From assembly GCF_000758885.1 (NCBI RefSeq), contig NZ_JRNB01000041.1, forward strand, positions 1-32,357: DNA of 32,357 nt, given 5' to 3'. Shown here piece after piece: positions 23,411-32,283 of the stretch (positions are counted from its first letter, which is position 1; each line of letters opens with the position of its first letter). The position numbers were made by a program, and so were the translations under genes. This DNA is from Peptostreptococcus sp. MV1. GTDB lineage: Bacteria > Bacillota > Clostridia > Peptostreptococcales > Peptostreptococcaceae. The notes under the pieces were generated by a model. That model ran no database searches. It worked only from the letters and a program-made list of their open reading frames with translations, and had not been told where the DNA came from.

Positions 23411-24628
23411 TTAAGCTTCCAGCAGGTCGAATTCCTTGGCTAGGGCCTGGACTGCTGCCTGGCACTTGTCAGATTCCACAATTACTGAAATTGTTATCTC
23501 AGATGTAGATATCATGTCTATATTTACTCCTGCACCTGCTAGGGCAGAGAACATCCTAGATGCTATATTTGTATGAGTCATCATACCGGCACCAACTATG
23601 CTGACCTTGGCCAGCTTATCAGTGATTACGACTGACCTAGCACCAATCTCCTTGACTACCTTTTCTAGGGCGTCCTTGGCTTCCTTTGCCTCTTCAATTG
23701 GGCAAGTAAAGGCTATATCGTTCATATTCTCAGTCTGGGCAGACTGGACTATCATCTGTATATTTATATTTAGTTTCGATATTTCTCCAAATACCCTGGC
23801 AGCTATGCCAGGCTTGTCGGGTACTCCGAATACAACGACCTTGGCTACATTGAAGTCGTGGGCTATACCTGTAATTAATCCGTTATGTTCCATAGAAGTG
23901 TCCTCCTTGACTACTGTTCCTAAATTGTGGTTAAAACTCGATCTTACATGAACGACAACCTTGTGAGTCTTTGCTAACTCAACAGACCTAGGCTGTAATA
24001 CCTTGGCACCCAAAATAGCTAGCTCTAGCATTTCGTCATAGGATACGGCCTTGAGCTTTTTGGCCTGGGGCACTATTCTAGGGTCACAAGAGTATACTCC
24101 GTCTACGTCTGTGAAGATCTCACATAGGTCTGCATCCACTGCTGCAGCGATTGCTACTGCTGATGTATCTGATCCACCCCTACCTAGGGTAGTGACATCA
24201 TAGTCAGCATTCTTTCCCTGGAAGCCAGCAACTATGATTATATTATCCTCTTCTAGCTCCTTTTTTAGTCTATCAGCAGCTACATTAGTGATTCTTGCCT
24301 TGCTGTGGGATGCATCTGTCATAATACCTGCCTGGGGGCCTGATAGGGATATGGCCTTTTCCCCCATTGATTGAATGGCCATGGCTAGTAGAGACATGGA
24401 TATTTGCTCACCAGTTGATAGGAGCCTATCCATTTCTCTTTTTGGTGGCATTTGGGATATTTCTTTGGCCATCTGTATCAGCCTATCTGTAGTCTTGCCC
24501 ATGGCAGATACAATGGCTATGACCTTGTTGCCCTTTCTCTTAGTTTCTGCTATTCTACTTGCTACATTCAGGATTTTTTCCTTGTCGGCAAGAGAGCTAC
24601 CTCCATATTTTTGTACTATTAGTCCCAT
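23411..24628 (-). CDS. lysC: aspartate kinase LysC
   Basis: Phosphorylates aspartate, the first step towards lysine, threonine and methionine. 405 residues, class II (Bacillus/Corynebacterium type). The N-terminal kinase domain opens with the KYGGSS motif at 7-12 and has STGEQISMSLLA near 70-80 and TLGRGGSDTSAVAIAAA near 147-163. Two C-terminal ACT domains (about 265-405) carry feedback control. Last gene of the asd-hom-thrC-thrB-lysC operon; its start abuts the stop of thrB with no spacer. AGGTGG precedes it. Having it with the threonine genes suggests inhibition by threonine, or threonine plus lysine. Confidence 0.95.
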   Translation of the reverse strand: MGLIVQKYGGSSLADKEKILNVASRIAETKRKGNKVIAIVSAMGKTTDRLIQMAKEISQMPPKREMDRLLSTGEQISMSLLAMAIQSMGEKAISLSGPQAGIMTDASHSKARITNVAADRLKKELEEDNIIIVAGFQGKNADYDVTTLGRGGSDTSAVAIAAAVDADLCEIFTDVDGVYSCDPRIVPQAKKLKAVSYDEMLELAILGAKVLQPRSVELAKTHKVVVHVRSSFNHNLGTVVKEDTSMEHNGLITGIAHDFNVAKVVVFGVPDKPGIAARVFGEISKLNINIQMIVQSAQTENMNDIAFTCPIEEAKEAKDALEKVVKEIGARSVVITDKLAKVSIVGAGMMTHTNIASRMFSALAGAGVNIDMISTSEITISVIVESDKCQAAVQALAKEFDLLEA

Positions 24629-25537
24629 TTAGACCACCTCACAGACTGCACCCCGGCTACAAGGTGCTAATATTTTGCTAGTTCCACTGATGGAATATTT
24701 TTCACTGATGCCTTCAAAGGCCCTTTTTACATATGGGGCAGATTCATCATCACAATAGGCTATGATGGTAGATCCAGACCCACTCAAGGAAAAGGCAAAG
24801 GCTCCTGCTTCGAGGGCAGCTTCCTTGAAGTCATCAAAGTTTTTGATTAGGTTCTTTCTATATGGCTCGTGAAGCCTATCTACCATAGTCTTGCCTATTA
24901 GGTCCTTGTTGCCAGTCATAAAACCAGCTAGCATAAGGCTGAGGTTACCACTAGTGTGGACTGCATCTGCCATACTGACAGACTGGGGTAGGACAGACCT
25001 AGACATACTAGTGGATACTTCATAGTCGGGTATAAATACAACGCAGGCCATGCCATCAAATGGAACGATTGAATGGTAGATTACCTGGTCGTCTGGTGTC
25101 TTTGTAGATAGGACTAGGTTCCCCATTAGGGCTGGTGCCACATTGTCAGGGTGTCCCTCTATCTGAGTGGCTAGTTTTAGTATTTCGCCCTGGTCTAGGT
25201 TGGCATCCACCAGGTGGTTGGCTAGGATTAGACCACCTACTATAGCAGAAGCGCTAGACCCCATCCCCCTAGCTAGGGGGATATCATTTATAATTTCAAG
25301 TTTGTAGCCTCTTGGGTACTTGTTGACGTACTTGAAGAGGTGGTTCATAGACTTGACCACTAGATTGTCCTTGTAGTCTTGGCCGGCTAATTTTTCACTT
25401 TCAAGTCCTTGAACTATTACAGATATCTGGTCATCTTCATGGCATTGGAATGTTGAATACTGTGATAGGGCCATGCCCAAGACATCATATCCAGGTCCCA
25501 TATTGGCTGTAGTTGCTGGTACTCTCACTCTAATCAT
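24629..25537 (-). CDS. thrB: homoserine kinase ThrB
   Basis: GHMP-family kinase that turns homoserine into O-phosphohomoserine. 302 residues from the ATG at 25537, chosen because MIRVRVPATTANMGPGYDVL is the family's N-terminus and AGGTGG lies before it; the longer reading to 25621 would overlap the end of thrC. The GHMP ATP loop is ARGMGSSASAIVGG near 88-101, and the C-terminal FSLSGSGSTIIAYC is the usual motif III. It begins eight bases after thrC and ends where lysC starts, so translation is tightly coupled. Confidence 0.95.
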   Translation of the reverse strand: MIRVRVPATTANMGPGYDVLGMALSQYSTFQCHEDDQISVIVQGLESEKLAGQDYKDNLVVKSMNHLFKYVNKYPRGYKLEIINDIPLARGMGSSASAIVGGLILANHLVDANLDQGEILKLATQIEGHPDNVAPALMGNLVLSTKTPDDQVIYHSIVPFDGMACVVFIPDYEVSTSMSRSVLPQSVSMADAVHTSGNLSLMLAGFMTGNKDLIGKTMVDRLHEPYRKNLIKNFDDFKEAALEAGAFAFSLSGSGSTIIAYCDDESAPYVKRAFEGISEKYSISGTSKILAPCSRGAVCEVV

Positions 25538-25545
25538 AAGACCAC

Positions 25546-26595
25546 CTAACCTTCTATTAGCTTTAATACACTTTCCAGGTTGGCTGGAATAGACGGAGGC
25601 TTGACTGCTGATTCTAGGCAAGTATCTGGGTCCTTTAGGCCATTACCTGTTAGTATGCAAACTACCTGGGCTCCCTTTTCTATGTCACCATTCTTGATAG
25701 ACTGGATGACACCGGCTAGAGATGCTGCTGAGGCAGGTTCTGCAAATACACCTTCATGGTCTGATAGGAGCTTGTAGGCTGCTAGGATTTCATCATCTGT
25801 TACTGCCTTGATAGAACCACTTGATTCATCTCTGGCTGCTAGGGCCTTGTCCCAAGATGCTGGGTTTCCTATTCTGATAGCTGTTGCTACTGTGTCAGGA
25901 TTTTCAAATGGGTGGCCTTCAACTATTGGAGATGCTCCCTTGGCCTGGTAGCCCTTCATCTTTGGTAGCTTTGATGATTTGCCCGCTTTTTTGTACTCCT
26001 TGAAGCCCTTCCAGTAGGCTGTGATATTGCCTGCATTTCCAACTGGTATGGCCAGGTAGTCTGGTGCATCTCCTAGGTCATCTACTATTTCGAAAGCCCC
26101 TGTTTTTTGACCCTCTATCCTGTATGGATTGAGTGAGTTTACCAATGTGATTGGATGGGATTGAGTAATTTCCTTTACTAGGTTTAGGGCATCGTCAAAG
26201 TTACCCTGGATAGCTACCACTTGGGCTCCATATTGTAGGGCCTGGGCCAATTTACCCATAGCAATGTAGCCATCTGGTATTAATACTATAGTCCTCAGGC
26301 CATACCTAGCTCCATAGGCAGCTGCTGATGCTGATGTATTTCCTGTGCTGGCACACATGATAGTATCAGAGCCTTCCTCTATTGCCTTGGCTATTGCCAT
26401 GAACATACCACGGTCCTTAAATGAGCCTGTTGGATTTAGGCCTTCAAATTTGAAGTATAGGTCTATGCCCAATTCTTTGCTAAGGTTTAGACTCTTGATT
26501 AGGGGAGTGTTGCCCTCGTATAGGGACACCATTGGTGTATTTTCATTAACTGGTAAAAATTCCTTATATTGATTTATTAGTCCTTGCCATTTCAT
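25546..26595 (-). CDS. thrC: threonine synthase ThrC
   Basis: PLP enzyme that converts O-phosphohomoserine to threonine. 349 residues, the short bacterial type. The PLP lysine is Lys60 in [10 protein letters not shown]; the loop [19 protein letters not shown] at about 81-99 and the phosphate-binding [15 protein letters not shown] near 173-187 are typical. AAGGAGACTTAG lies before the ATG. It is 25 bases behind hom and eight bases ahead of thrB. Confidence 0.96.
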   Translation of the reverse strand: MKWQGLINQYKEFLPVNENTPMVSLYEGNTPLIKSLNLSKELGIDLYFKFEGLNPTGSFKDRGMFMAIAKAIEEGSDTIMCASTGNTSASAAAYGARYGLRTIVLIPDGYIAMGKLAQALQYGAQVVAIQGNFDDALNLVKEITQSHPITLVNSLNPYRIEGQKTGAFEIVDDLGDAPDYLAIPVGNAGNITAYWKGFKEYKKAGKSSKLPKMKGYQAKGASPIVEGHPFENPDTVATAIRIGNPASWDKALAARDESSGSIKAVTDDEILAAYKLLSDHEGVFAEPASAASLAGVIQSIKNGDIEKGAQVVCILTGNGLKDPDTCLESAVKPPSIPANLESVLKLIEG

Positions 26596-26620
26596 ATTCT
26601 AAGTCTCCTTTGTATCCTGT

Positions 26621-27928
26621 CTATATATCTTCTTCTATTCTAATTACTGTTATTGAATTAGATGTTTTTTCTAATTCTTCAATCGACTTCTTAAAATCTT
26701 TCTCTCTCACTCTCTCTGTTATAATTACAAATTCATTCTTGTCAGCTGGTTTTTCAAGTTTTTTAGTATCACTTGTCTCTTCGTTTAGGTTTACATTCTC
26801 TATTGATCTTATCTTTATATCTCTTTTGCTTAGTAGGTCAGCTAGCTGGTCTTCTTTTAGGTCTGTTTCTAGCCTCATGTAGTAGGAAAAGTCTAGGTCT
26901 TCAATATCTATGATGGCTTTGTCTCCCATGCTAGCATAGTCTAGGTCTGGCCTTGTCTGGGCTAGGACCTGTCTGCCAAGGGCTATAATGTCGCCTACAA
27001 CGGCTGAACCTGTTGGATTTCCTCCAGCTCCCCTGCCATAGTACATGGTCTGGCCTAGATAGTCTCCATCCACATACACAGCATTGAATTCATATTGAAC
27101 GCCTGCTAATGGGTGGTCTTGGCTGATTAATACTGGATGGACTCTGGCGACAATACCGTCTTTCTTGTTTTCAGCAATAGCCAGTAATTTAATTTTGTAA
27201 CCTAATTTGTTTGCTTGTTTTATGTCTTCTAGAGATATGTTTCTGATTCCTGATACGTATACCTGATTTGATTTTACGAGATTGTGAAAACCAAGGCTAG
27301 CAAGTATTGCACACTTTCTTGCTGCGTCTAGGCCATCTAGGTCAGCACTTGGGTCTGCCTCTAAGTAACCTAGGGCTTTGGCATCTTCTATGATTGATTC
27401 CAATGATAAATTTTCGATTTCCATACGAGTGAGAATGTAGTTTGTGGAACCATTTACGATTCCGCTGATTTTATTTATATGATTTCCTGTAAGGGAGGAT
27501 TGTAAAGTTCTTAGAATAGGTATTCCACCGGCGACTGCGGCTTCAAAAAAGAAATGACAATTGTTTTGTTTGGCTAGCTCTGATAATTCCTTGCCATAGA
27601 GGGCGATTAGGTCTTTGTTTGCCGAAACAACGTGTTTTCCATTTTTAAAGGCGGCTTCTATAATTTCCTTGGATTTCTCTATTCCTCCCATTACTTCAAC
27701 TACTATATCTATCTTTGGGTCTAGAAGAATGTCTTCAGGCCTGGAGGTAAGTATGCTATTGGATGTATCAACGGTGCGGGTCTTCCCGGTATCTCTGACA
27801 CATATTTTGCTTATCTGCGTGGTAGCCCCTAGCTGGCGCTCTACCAATTCACGATTGCAGGTAAGTATCTGCACGGTTGAGGAGCCAACGGTTCCTAGAC
27901 CAAATATTCCTATCTGTAATGTTTTCAA
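26621..27928 (-). CDS. hom: homoserine dehydrogenase Hom
   Basis: NAD(P)-dependent reduction of aspartate semialdehyde to homoserine. 435 residues: N-terminal Rossmann motif GIFGLGTVGSSTVQIL at 8-23, catalytic domain with SANKDLIALYG near 103-113 and the family signature YLEADPSADLDGLDAARKC near 195-213, and a C-terminal ACT-type regulatory domain (about 345-435) that normally senses threonine. AGGAGGAAT precedes the ATG. Second gene of the operon, 23 bases after asd. Confidence 0.95.
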   Translation of the reverse strand: MKTLQIGIFGLGTVGSSTVQILTCNRELVERQLGATTQISKICVRDTGKTRTVDTSNSILTSRPEDILLDPKIDIVVEVMGGIEKSKEIIEAAFKNGKHVVSANKDLIALYGKELSELAKQNNCHFFFEAAVAGGIPILRTLQSSLTGNHINKISGIVNGSTNYILTRMEIENLSLESIIEDAKALGYLEADPSADLDGLDAARKCAILASLGFHNLVKSNQVYVSGIRNISLEDIKQANKLGYKIKLLAIAENKKDGIVARVHPVLISQDHPLAGVQYEFNAVYVDGDYLGQTMYYGRGAGGNPTGSAVVGDIIALGRQVLAQTRPDLDYASMGDKAIIDIEDLDFSYYMRLETDLKEDQLADLLSKRDIKIRSIENVNLNEETSDTKKLEKPADKNEFVIITERVREKDFKKSIEELEKTSNSITVIRIEEDI

Positions 27929-27951
27929 AATAAATTCCTCCTTTTCTTTGT

Positions 27952-28935
27952 TTATTTTCTTGCTTCTAGCATCTCTGCTATTTGGACTGCATTGCTGGCT
28001 GCTCCCTTTCTAATATTATCTGCTACACACCAGATATAGAAAGTATTGTCCTGGGAAATATCTCTCCTGATTCTTCCGACATAGACCTCATCGCTACCAC
28101 TGGCTTCTAGTGGAGTAGGATAGGCATTCTTGTCCGGTTCATCTACTAGGACTAGTCCAGGTGCATCCCTTAATATTTTTCTGATTTCTTCCACACTAGT
28201 ATCTTCTTTGAATGTTACATTGATGTCTACTGAGTGTGAATTTAGGACTGGAACACGGGCACAAGTGGCTGTGATCTTTACATCGTCACCAAGTGATAAT
28301 ATTTTTTTTGTCTCATCAATCATCTTCATCTCTTCCTTTGTGTAGCCGTTTTCCAAGAATACGTCTATGTGGGGAAGGACATTGTTGTAGATTGGATGAG
28401 GATATTTCTTAGGCTCCTGTCCATTTTGACCATTTACTAGGTCGTCTATACCACCCTTGCCTGATCCTGATACAGCCTGATAAGTTGTGTAGGCTACACG
28501 CTTTAGACCAAAGGCATCATGCAGTGGCTTTAGTGGAACTACTGACTGAATAGTAGAGCAGTTTGGGTTAGCTATGATTTTTCTCTTGAGTTTAGGTTCA
28601 TTGCACTCTGGCACTATCAGGTCGATGTCTTCTTCCATCCTCCAAGCACTTGAGTTGTCAATAACGACTATGCCCCTTGCTTCTGCTATAGGTGCAAACT
28701 TACGAGAAGTATCTCCACCTGCAGAGAAGATTGCATAATCGATTTCCTTGTCAAAGGACCTATCCGTCAATTCTTCAACGACTACATCCTGGCCTCTGAA
28801 CTGGAGAACCCTTCCAGCTGACCTTGATGATGCCATAAGGTAGATATTATCAACCTCCAGCTTGCTCTCACCAAGCCTTTCAATCATCTTTGTTCCTACG
28901 AGCCCTGTGGCTCCTACAATTGCGAAATTAGCCAT
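27952..28935 (-). CDS. asd: aspartate-semialdehyde dehydrogenase Asd
   Basis: Reduces aspartyl phosphate to aspartate semialdehyde, the branch point to threonine, methionine, lysine and diaminopimelate. 327 residues. NADP loop GATGLVGTKMIERL at 8-21, catalytic Cys126 in IANPNCSTIQ, and the His-bearing RVPVLNSHSVDINV near 218-231. AAGGAGGAAA precedes the ATG. First gene of the asd-hom-thrC-thrB-lysC operon. Its mRNA leader of about 125 bases holds a terminator-like hairpin (28994-29025), downstream of the promoter at 29070-29098. Confidence 0.96.
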   Translation of the reverse strand: MANFAIVGATGLVGTKMIERLGESKLEVDNIYLMASSRSAGRVLQFRGQDVVVEELTDRSFDKEIDYAIFSAGGDTSRKFAPIAEARGIVVIDNSSAWRMEEDIDLIVPECNEPKLKRKIIANPNCSTIQSVVPLKPLHDAFGLKRVAYTTYQAVSGSGKGGIDDLVNGQNGQEPKKYPHPIYNNVLPHIDVFLENGYTKEEMKMIDETKKILSLGDDVKITATCARVPVLNSHSVDINVTFKEDTSVEEIRKILRDAPGLVLVDEPDKNAYPTPLEASGSDEVYVGRIRRDISQDNTFYIWCVADNIRKGAASNAVQIAEMLEARK

Positions 28936-28991
28936 AATACTATTTCCTCCTTAACCTTTATTTATGAGTTTTGTATGACGAGTGTCATTAT

Positions 28992-29042
28992 TTAAAAAGC
29001 AAGTGCAGTTAGTCCACTCTCGCTTGATTCGCTAAATCGCAT
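28992..29042 (-). other. short ORF in the threonine-operon leader
   Basis: A 16-codon ORF on the operon strand, from ATG at 29042 to TAA, reading MRFSESSESGLTALAF. It overlaps the leader hairpin exactly, and its stop lies in the T-run. There is no ribosome binding site and only one Thr codon, so it does not look like a classic amino-acid attenuator peptide. Its coding status is doubtful. Confidence 0.25.
28994..29025 (-). terminator. terminator-like hairpin in the threonine-operon leader
   Basis: On the minus strand AAGC-GA-GAGTG pairs with CACTT-GCTT (nine pairs, one G-U, a two-base bulge) around a nine-base loop, and the right arm runs into TTTTTAAAT. It lies between the promoter at 29070-29098 and the asd start, about 60 bases before the gene, where an attenuator would be. 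Confidence 0.5.
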
Positions 29043-29069
29043 TAATATATTATATAAAGTTTGTAAAAC

Positions 29070-29098
29070 ATTATACGTCATAAAAAAGTTTTTGTAAA
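29070..29098 (-). promoter_or_regulatory. promoter of the asd-hom-thrC-thrB-lysC operon
   Basis: On the minus strand TTTACA (29098-29093), a 17-base spacer and a perfect TATAAT (29075-29070). Transcription would start near 29063, giving a leader of about 128 bases. Confidence 0.65.
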
Positions 29099-29147
29099 TA
29101 GTAAATATCTAAAAAATGAAATTTAAGGCTAATAGGGATGCAATTTT

Positions 29148-29176
29148 TTGATATATTTTATATGATAAGTTATAAT
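29148..29176 (+). promoter_or_regulatory. promoter of the ogt remnant
   Basis: TTGATA (29148-29153), a 17-base spacer and a perfect TATAAT (29171-29176), 50 bases before the ATG. It is divergent from the threonine-operon promoter. Confidence 0.7.
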
Positions 29177-29226
29177 ATAGGTGTACAAGTTAGGGATGGA
29201 AATATAAAATTTTGAGGAGGTCTTGT

Positions 29227-29436
29227 ATGTATTATTCAAAAGGATATGAGTCACCCCTAGGGCCTTTGACCCTGGTATGTGATCAAGCAGTTGGTGGTGC
29301 AGTCGGCCACAACCCTATAGGTATAATTATACCCTGCCACAGGGTTGTTGGAAGTGATGGTAGTCTGATTGGCTATGCTGGTGGTATAGACAAGAAGAAG
29401 TGGCTATTGGAGCATGAGGGCATAAATATAGATTAA
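29227..29436 (+). pseudogene. ogt: internally deleted O6-methylguanine-DNA methyltransferase (Ogt) remnant
   Basis: 69 residues where the family has about 150-180. The first 19 ([19 protein letters not shown]) match the normal N-terminus, and the rest, from [21 protein letters not shown] on, matches the normal C-terminal part with the active-site cysteine in PCHRV and a normal end KKWLLEHEG. About 90-100 residues between them are missing, including most of the N-terminal domain and much of the DNA-binding helix-turn-helix. The junction (CTGGTATGTGATCAAGCAGTT) keeps the frame and there is no stop. It still has a good promoter and a GAGGAGG site. Probably a dead gene, or a mini-protein lacking normal DNA repair. 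Confidence 0.85.
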
Positions 29437-29450
29437 TTTTGTGATAAAAA

Positions 29451-29479
29451 TTGTAATTTGTGGCTAATTAAGTTAAAAT
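29451..29479 (+). promoter_or_regulatory. candidate promoter of tkt
   Basis: TTGTAA (29451-29456), a 17-base spacer and TAAAAT (29474-29479), about 105 bases before the tkt ATG. No terminator was seen after the ogt remnant, so read-through from its promoter is also possible. Confidence 0.5.
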
Positions 29480-29583
29480 ATATAGAGTAGCATAAGGATT
29501 ATTATAGACTATTTAATAGGACTTTTAATGATAGATACCTTATAATCGAAAAGAATATGTAATTTAATTGGAGGTTATTTAAT

Positions 29584-31575
29584 ATGAACATTAATCAAAA
29601 GGCAGTAAATGCTTTGAGAATCTTGTCAGCTGACCAGGTTCAAAAGGCCAATTCAGGACACCCAGGCTTGCCACTAGGTGCAGCACCTATAGCATACAGT
29701 CTATGGGCTAACAATATGAATCACAACCCTAAAAATCCTAACTGGGAAAACAGGGACAGGTTCATCCTATCAGCAGGACACGGTTCTTCACTACTATACT
29801 CACTACTTCATATGTTTGGATATGGAGACCTTAGTATAGATGATTTAAAGAACTTCAGGCAGTTTGGTAGCCTTACTCCAGGTCATCCAGAATACAAGCA
29901 TACAGCAGGTGTAGAATCTACTACAGGACCTTTGGGAGCAGGTGTATCTACAGCAGTAGGTATGGCTATGGCAGAGGCACACTTGGCAGCCAAGTTCAAC
30001 AAGGATGGATACCCATTAGTTGACCACTATACATATGCCCTAACTGGTGATGGATGTTTGATGGAGGGTATAGCCTACGAAGCCCTATCATTGGCCGGAA
30101 CACTAAAATTAGACAAACTAATCGTCCTATACGATTCAAATAAGATAACTATAGAAGGTGACACAGATGTTGCCTTTACAGAAGATGTAGCTGCTAGATT
30201 TAAAGCATTTGGCTTCCAGGTGCAGGTGGTAGCTGACGGTAATGACCTAGAAGCTATTGATGCAGCTATTGCCAAGGCTAAGGCTGACAAGGAAAGACCA
30301 TCTCTAATCATATGCAAAACTCAGATTGGATACGGGTGTCCAGCTAAAGTTGGTAAGGCATCTGCCCACGGAGAACCACTAGGTGAGGAAAATGTAGCAG
30401 AACTTAGAAAGTTCCTAGGTTGGGAAAATCAGACAGCATTTGAAGTAGATGCAGAAATATATGACCACTACAAGGCTCTTGCACAAGAAGGTGCCAAGAA
30501 GGAAGAAGCATGGAAGGCTATGTTTGCAGAATATGCAGATAAGTATCCTCAGGAAGCCAAGCTATGGGATGAATACTTTGCAAAGCCAGATGTAAGCAAG
30601 ATTATGGATTCTGAAGCTTATTGGGCTCATGAGGACAAGGCTATGGCCACTAGAGCTGTATCAGGAGAGATAATCAATAAATTAAAGGACATATATCCTA
30701 ACCTAGTTGGTGGATCAGCTGACCTATCTCCATCTAACAAGACAGAAATGAAGGGACAGGGATTCTTCTCAGCTTCTGATAGAAGCGGTAGAAATATCCA
30801 CTTTGGTGTAAGAGAAATGGCTATGACAGCTATCACTAATGGTATCTACCTACATGGTGGACTAAACCCATACTGTGCTACATTCTTCGTATTCTCTGAC
30901 TTTATGAAGCCAATGATAAGACTATCAGCCCTAATGGGTCTACCAGTGACATTTGTACTGACTCACGACTCAATCGGTGTTGGTGAAGATGGTCCTACAC
31001 ATGAGCCAATAGAACAGTTGGCTATGTTAAGGTCTATACCGAACCTAAATGTATTTAGACCAGCTGACTACACAGAAACTGCAGCAGCATGGGCAAGTGC
31101 TATAGGTTCAGAGGCAACTCCAACTGCTATAGTTCTTACTAGACAGAACCTACCTCAGTTAGAAGGTTCTTCTAAGGAAGCCTTCAAGGGTGGATATGTA
31201 CTAGCAGAGGCAGCCAACAAGGACAAGATAGACCTAATCATAATGGCATCTGGTTCAGAAGTAGAATTAGCTCTTGGTGCTAAGCTTGAACTAGAAAAGG
31301 AAGGCAAGTCAGTAAGAGTAGTATCTATACCATGTATGGATATATTTGAGGCTCAGTCTCCAGAATATATAGAATCAGTTCTTCCAGCAGCTGTTAGAAC
31401 TAGATTGGCTGTAGAAGCAGCTAACCCAATGCCATGGTACAAGTATGTTGGCCTAGATGGTGATGTAGTTGCAATGACTACATTTGGAGCATCAGCACCA
31501 GCTAAGGTATTGTTCGAACACTTTGGATTTAGCGTGGCTAATGTAGTAGAAAAGGCTAAGGCCCTAGTTAAGTAA
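29584..31575 (+). CDS. tkt: transketolase Tkt
   Basis: Thiamine-diphosphate enzyme of the non-oxidative pentose phosphate pathway that moves two-carbon units between sugar phosphates. 663 residues, full length. The N-terminal domain carries [21 protein letters not shown] (seen in two parts at about 13-33), the ThDP motif starting GDGCLMEG at 155 and ending with DSNKI near 183; the middle domain has [14 protein letters not shown] and [20 protein letters not shown], and a C-terminal domain follows. TTGGAGGTTATTT precedes the ATG. Gene body codons are the most regular in the window (CTA, AGA, GCA), suggesting high expression. A strong terminator lies about 97 bases downstream. Confidence 0.97.
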   Translation: MNINQKAVNALRILSADQVQKANSGHPGLPLGAAPIAYSLWANNMNHNPKNPNWENRDRFILSAGHGSSLLYSLLHMFGYGDLSIDDLKNFRQFGSLTPGHPEYKHTAGVESTTGPLGAGVSTAVGMAMAEAHLAAKFNKDGYPLVDHYTYALTGDGCLMEGIAYEALSLAGTLKLDKLIVLYDSNKITIEGDTDVAFTEDVAARFKAFGFQVQVVADGNDLEAIDAAIAKAKADKERPSLIICKTQIGYGCPAKVGKASAHGEPLGEENVAELRKFLGWENQTAFEVDAEIYDHYKALAQEGAKKEEAWKAMFAEYADKYPQEAKLWDEYFAKPDVSKIMDSEAYWAHEDKAMATRAVSGEIINKLKDIYPNLVGGSADLSPSNKTEMKGQGFFSASDRSGRNIHFGVREMAMTAITNGIYLHGGLNPYCATFFVFSDFMKPMIRLSALMGLPVTFVLTHDSIGVGEDGPTHEPIEQLAMLRSIPNLNVFRPADYTETAAAWASAIGSEATPTAIVLTRQNLPQLEGSSKEAFKGGYVLAEAANKDKIDLIIMASGSEVELALGAKLELEKEGKSVRVVSIPCMDIFEAQSPEYIESVLPAAVRTRLAVEAANPMPWYKYVGLDGDVVAMTTFGASAPAKVLFEHFGFSVANVVEKAKALVK

Positions 31576-31671
31576 GAAATAGGTCGAGTCATAATAGAGT
31601 GACGCAAAGGCTAATGATTTAGCCAAGTAAAAGAATAAAATATAGGCTTTGATATGCTAAGTCTGTTTATG

Positions 31672-31715
31672 AGGTCCCACTTATCTGGATATCCAGATAA
31701 GTGGGACCTTTTTTG
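31672..31715 (+). terminator. 38-bp perfect palindrome acting as terminator after tkt
   Basis: A perfect inverted repeat with no spacer (31672-31709): AGGTCCCACTTATCTGGAT followed by its exact reverse complement, then TTTTTT. In RNA it would form a long stem with a minimal loop, one of the strongest terminators in the window. It begins 97 bases after the tkt stop. Confidence 0.9.
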
Positions 31716-31801
31716 CCACTTGTCACCAGATATGACCACTTGTCCATAATTTATGATTTTTGCTTGATATCTTGCTAGAATAGACATATAAGATAAACAA
31801 T

Positions 31802-31963
31802 GTGGCAAACCTAAACTATATAGAGTCTGCATCCATGCTTCTCAGCAAGGAGATCTTGATAGAGTTTGGAGCCTTGTATGCTGGCCTGATGAGTATCTAT
31901 TTTTATGCTGAGTTTTCAAGTCTTTATAGGAAGGCCTATAGAGACTATATTTTTACGAAATAA
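31802..31963 (+). CDS. small ORF of doubtful status, possible gene remnant
   Basis: 53 codons from a GTG, reading VANLNYIESASMLLSKE and then a helical, aromatic-rich stretch (LIEFGALYAGLMSIYFYAEF) ending FTK. Codon use resembles the neighbours. There is no ribosome binding site. A promoter-like TTGATA-17-TATAAG (31764-31792) would start RNA only a few bases before the GTG, so a leaderless message is possible. No family was recognised. It may be the tail of a degraded gene or a small membrane-associated protein, or chance. Confidence 0.3.
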   Translation: MANLNYIESASMLLSKEILIEFGALYAGLMSIYFYAEFSSLYRKAYRDYIFTK

Positions 31964-32175
31964 TATTGTAATTTCTTCATTGAAATTGTAATGCTAAAAG
32001 GCATAAGTATATTTTATGTATAGGATTGATTATACAATGCATATTTATTATTAATGAAAAGACGTAAAAGTTCGCTTAAATATGTACGTATAAAGTGTGT
32101 ATAAATAAAAAGTTCGTATACTTTCAGTGTTTGTTAAAAAACTTACTTTTTTGCAAAAAAACTTCTGAAAAAGTG
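31964..32175. other. AT-rich upstream region of the rRNA promoter
   Basis: 212 bases with no gene. It contains two copies of AAAAGTTCG (near 32066 and 32109), a TATAAA-like stretch between them, and A- and T-tracts directly before the -35 box, as expected for an UP element of an rRNA promoter. Confidence 0.45.
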
Positions 32176-32204
32176 TTGACGGTAAAAAGCAATTATGATA
32201 TTAT
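32176..32204 (+). promoter_or_regulatory. rRNA-type promoter upstream of the 5S gene
   Basis: TTGACG (32176-32181), a 17-base spacer and TATTAT (32199-32204), overlapped by a perfect TATAAT three bases further on. A/T tracts lie just upstream. A 5-bp hairpin GTCCT/AGGAC follows at about 32212-32225, near the expected RNA start. Confidence 0.65.
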
Positions 32205-32283
32205 AATACTTGTCCTTGAGAGGACGGCAGAGTTAAAGAAAGTTTGACCAATTCAGTTTGAAAAATAGATTGTGGTCTTACTA

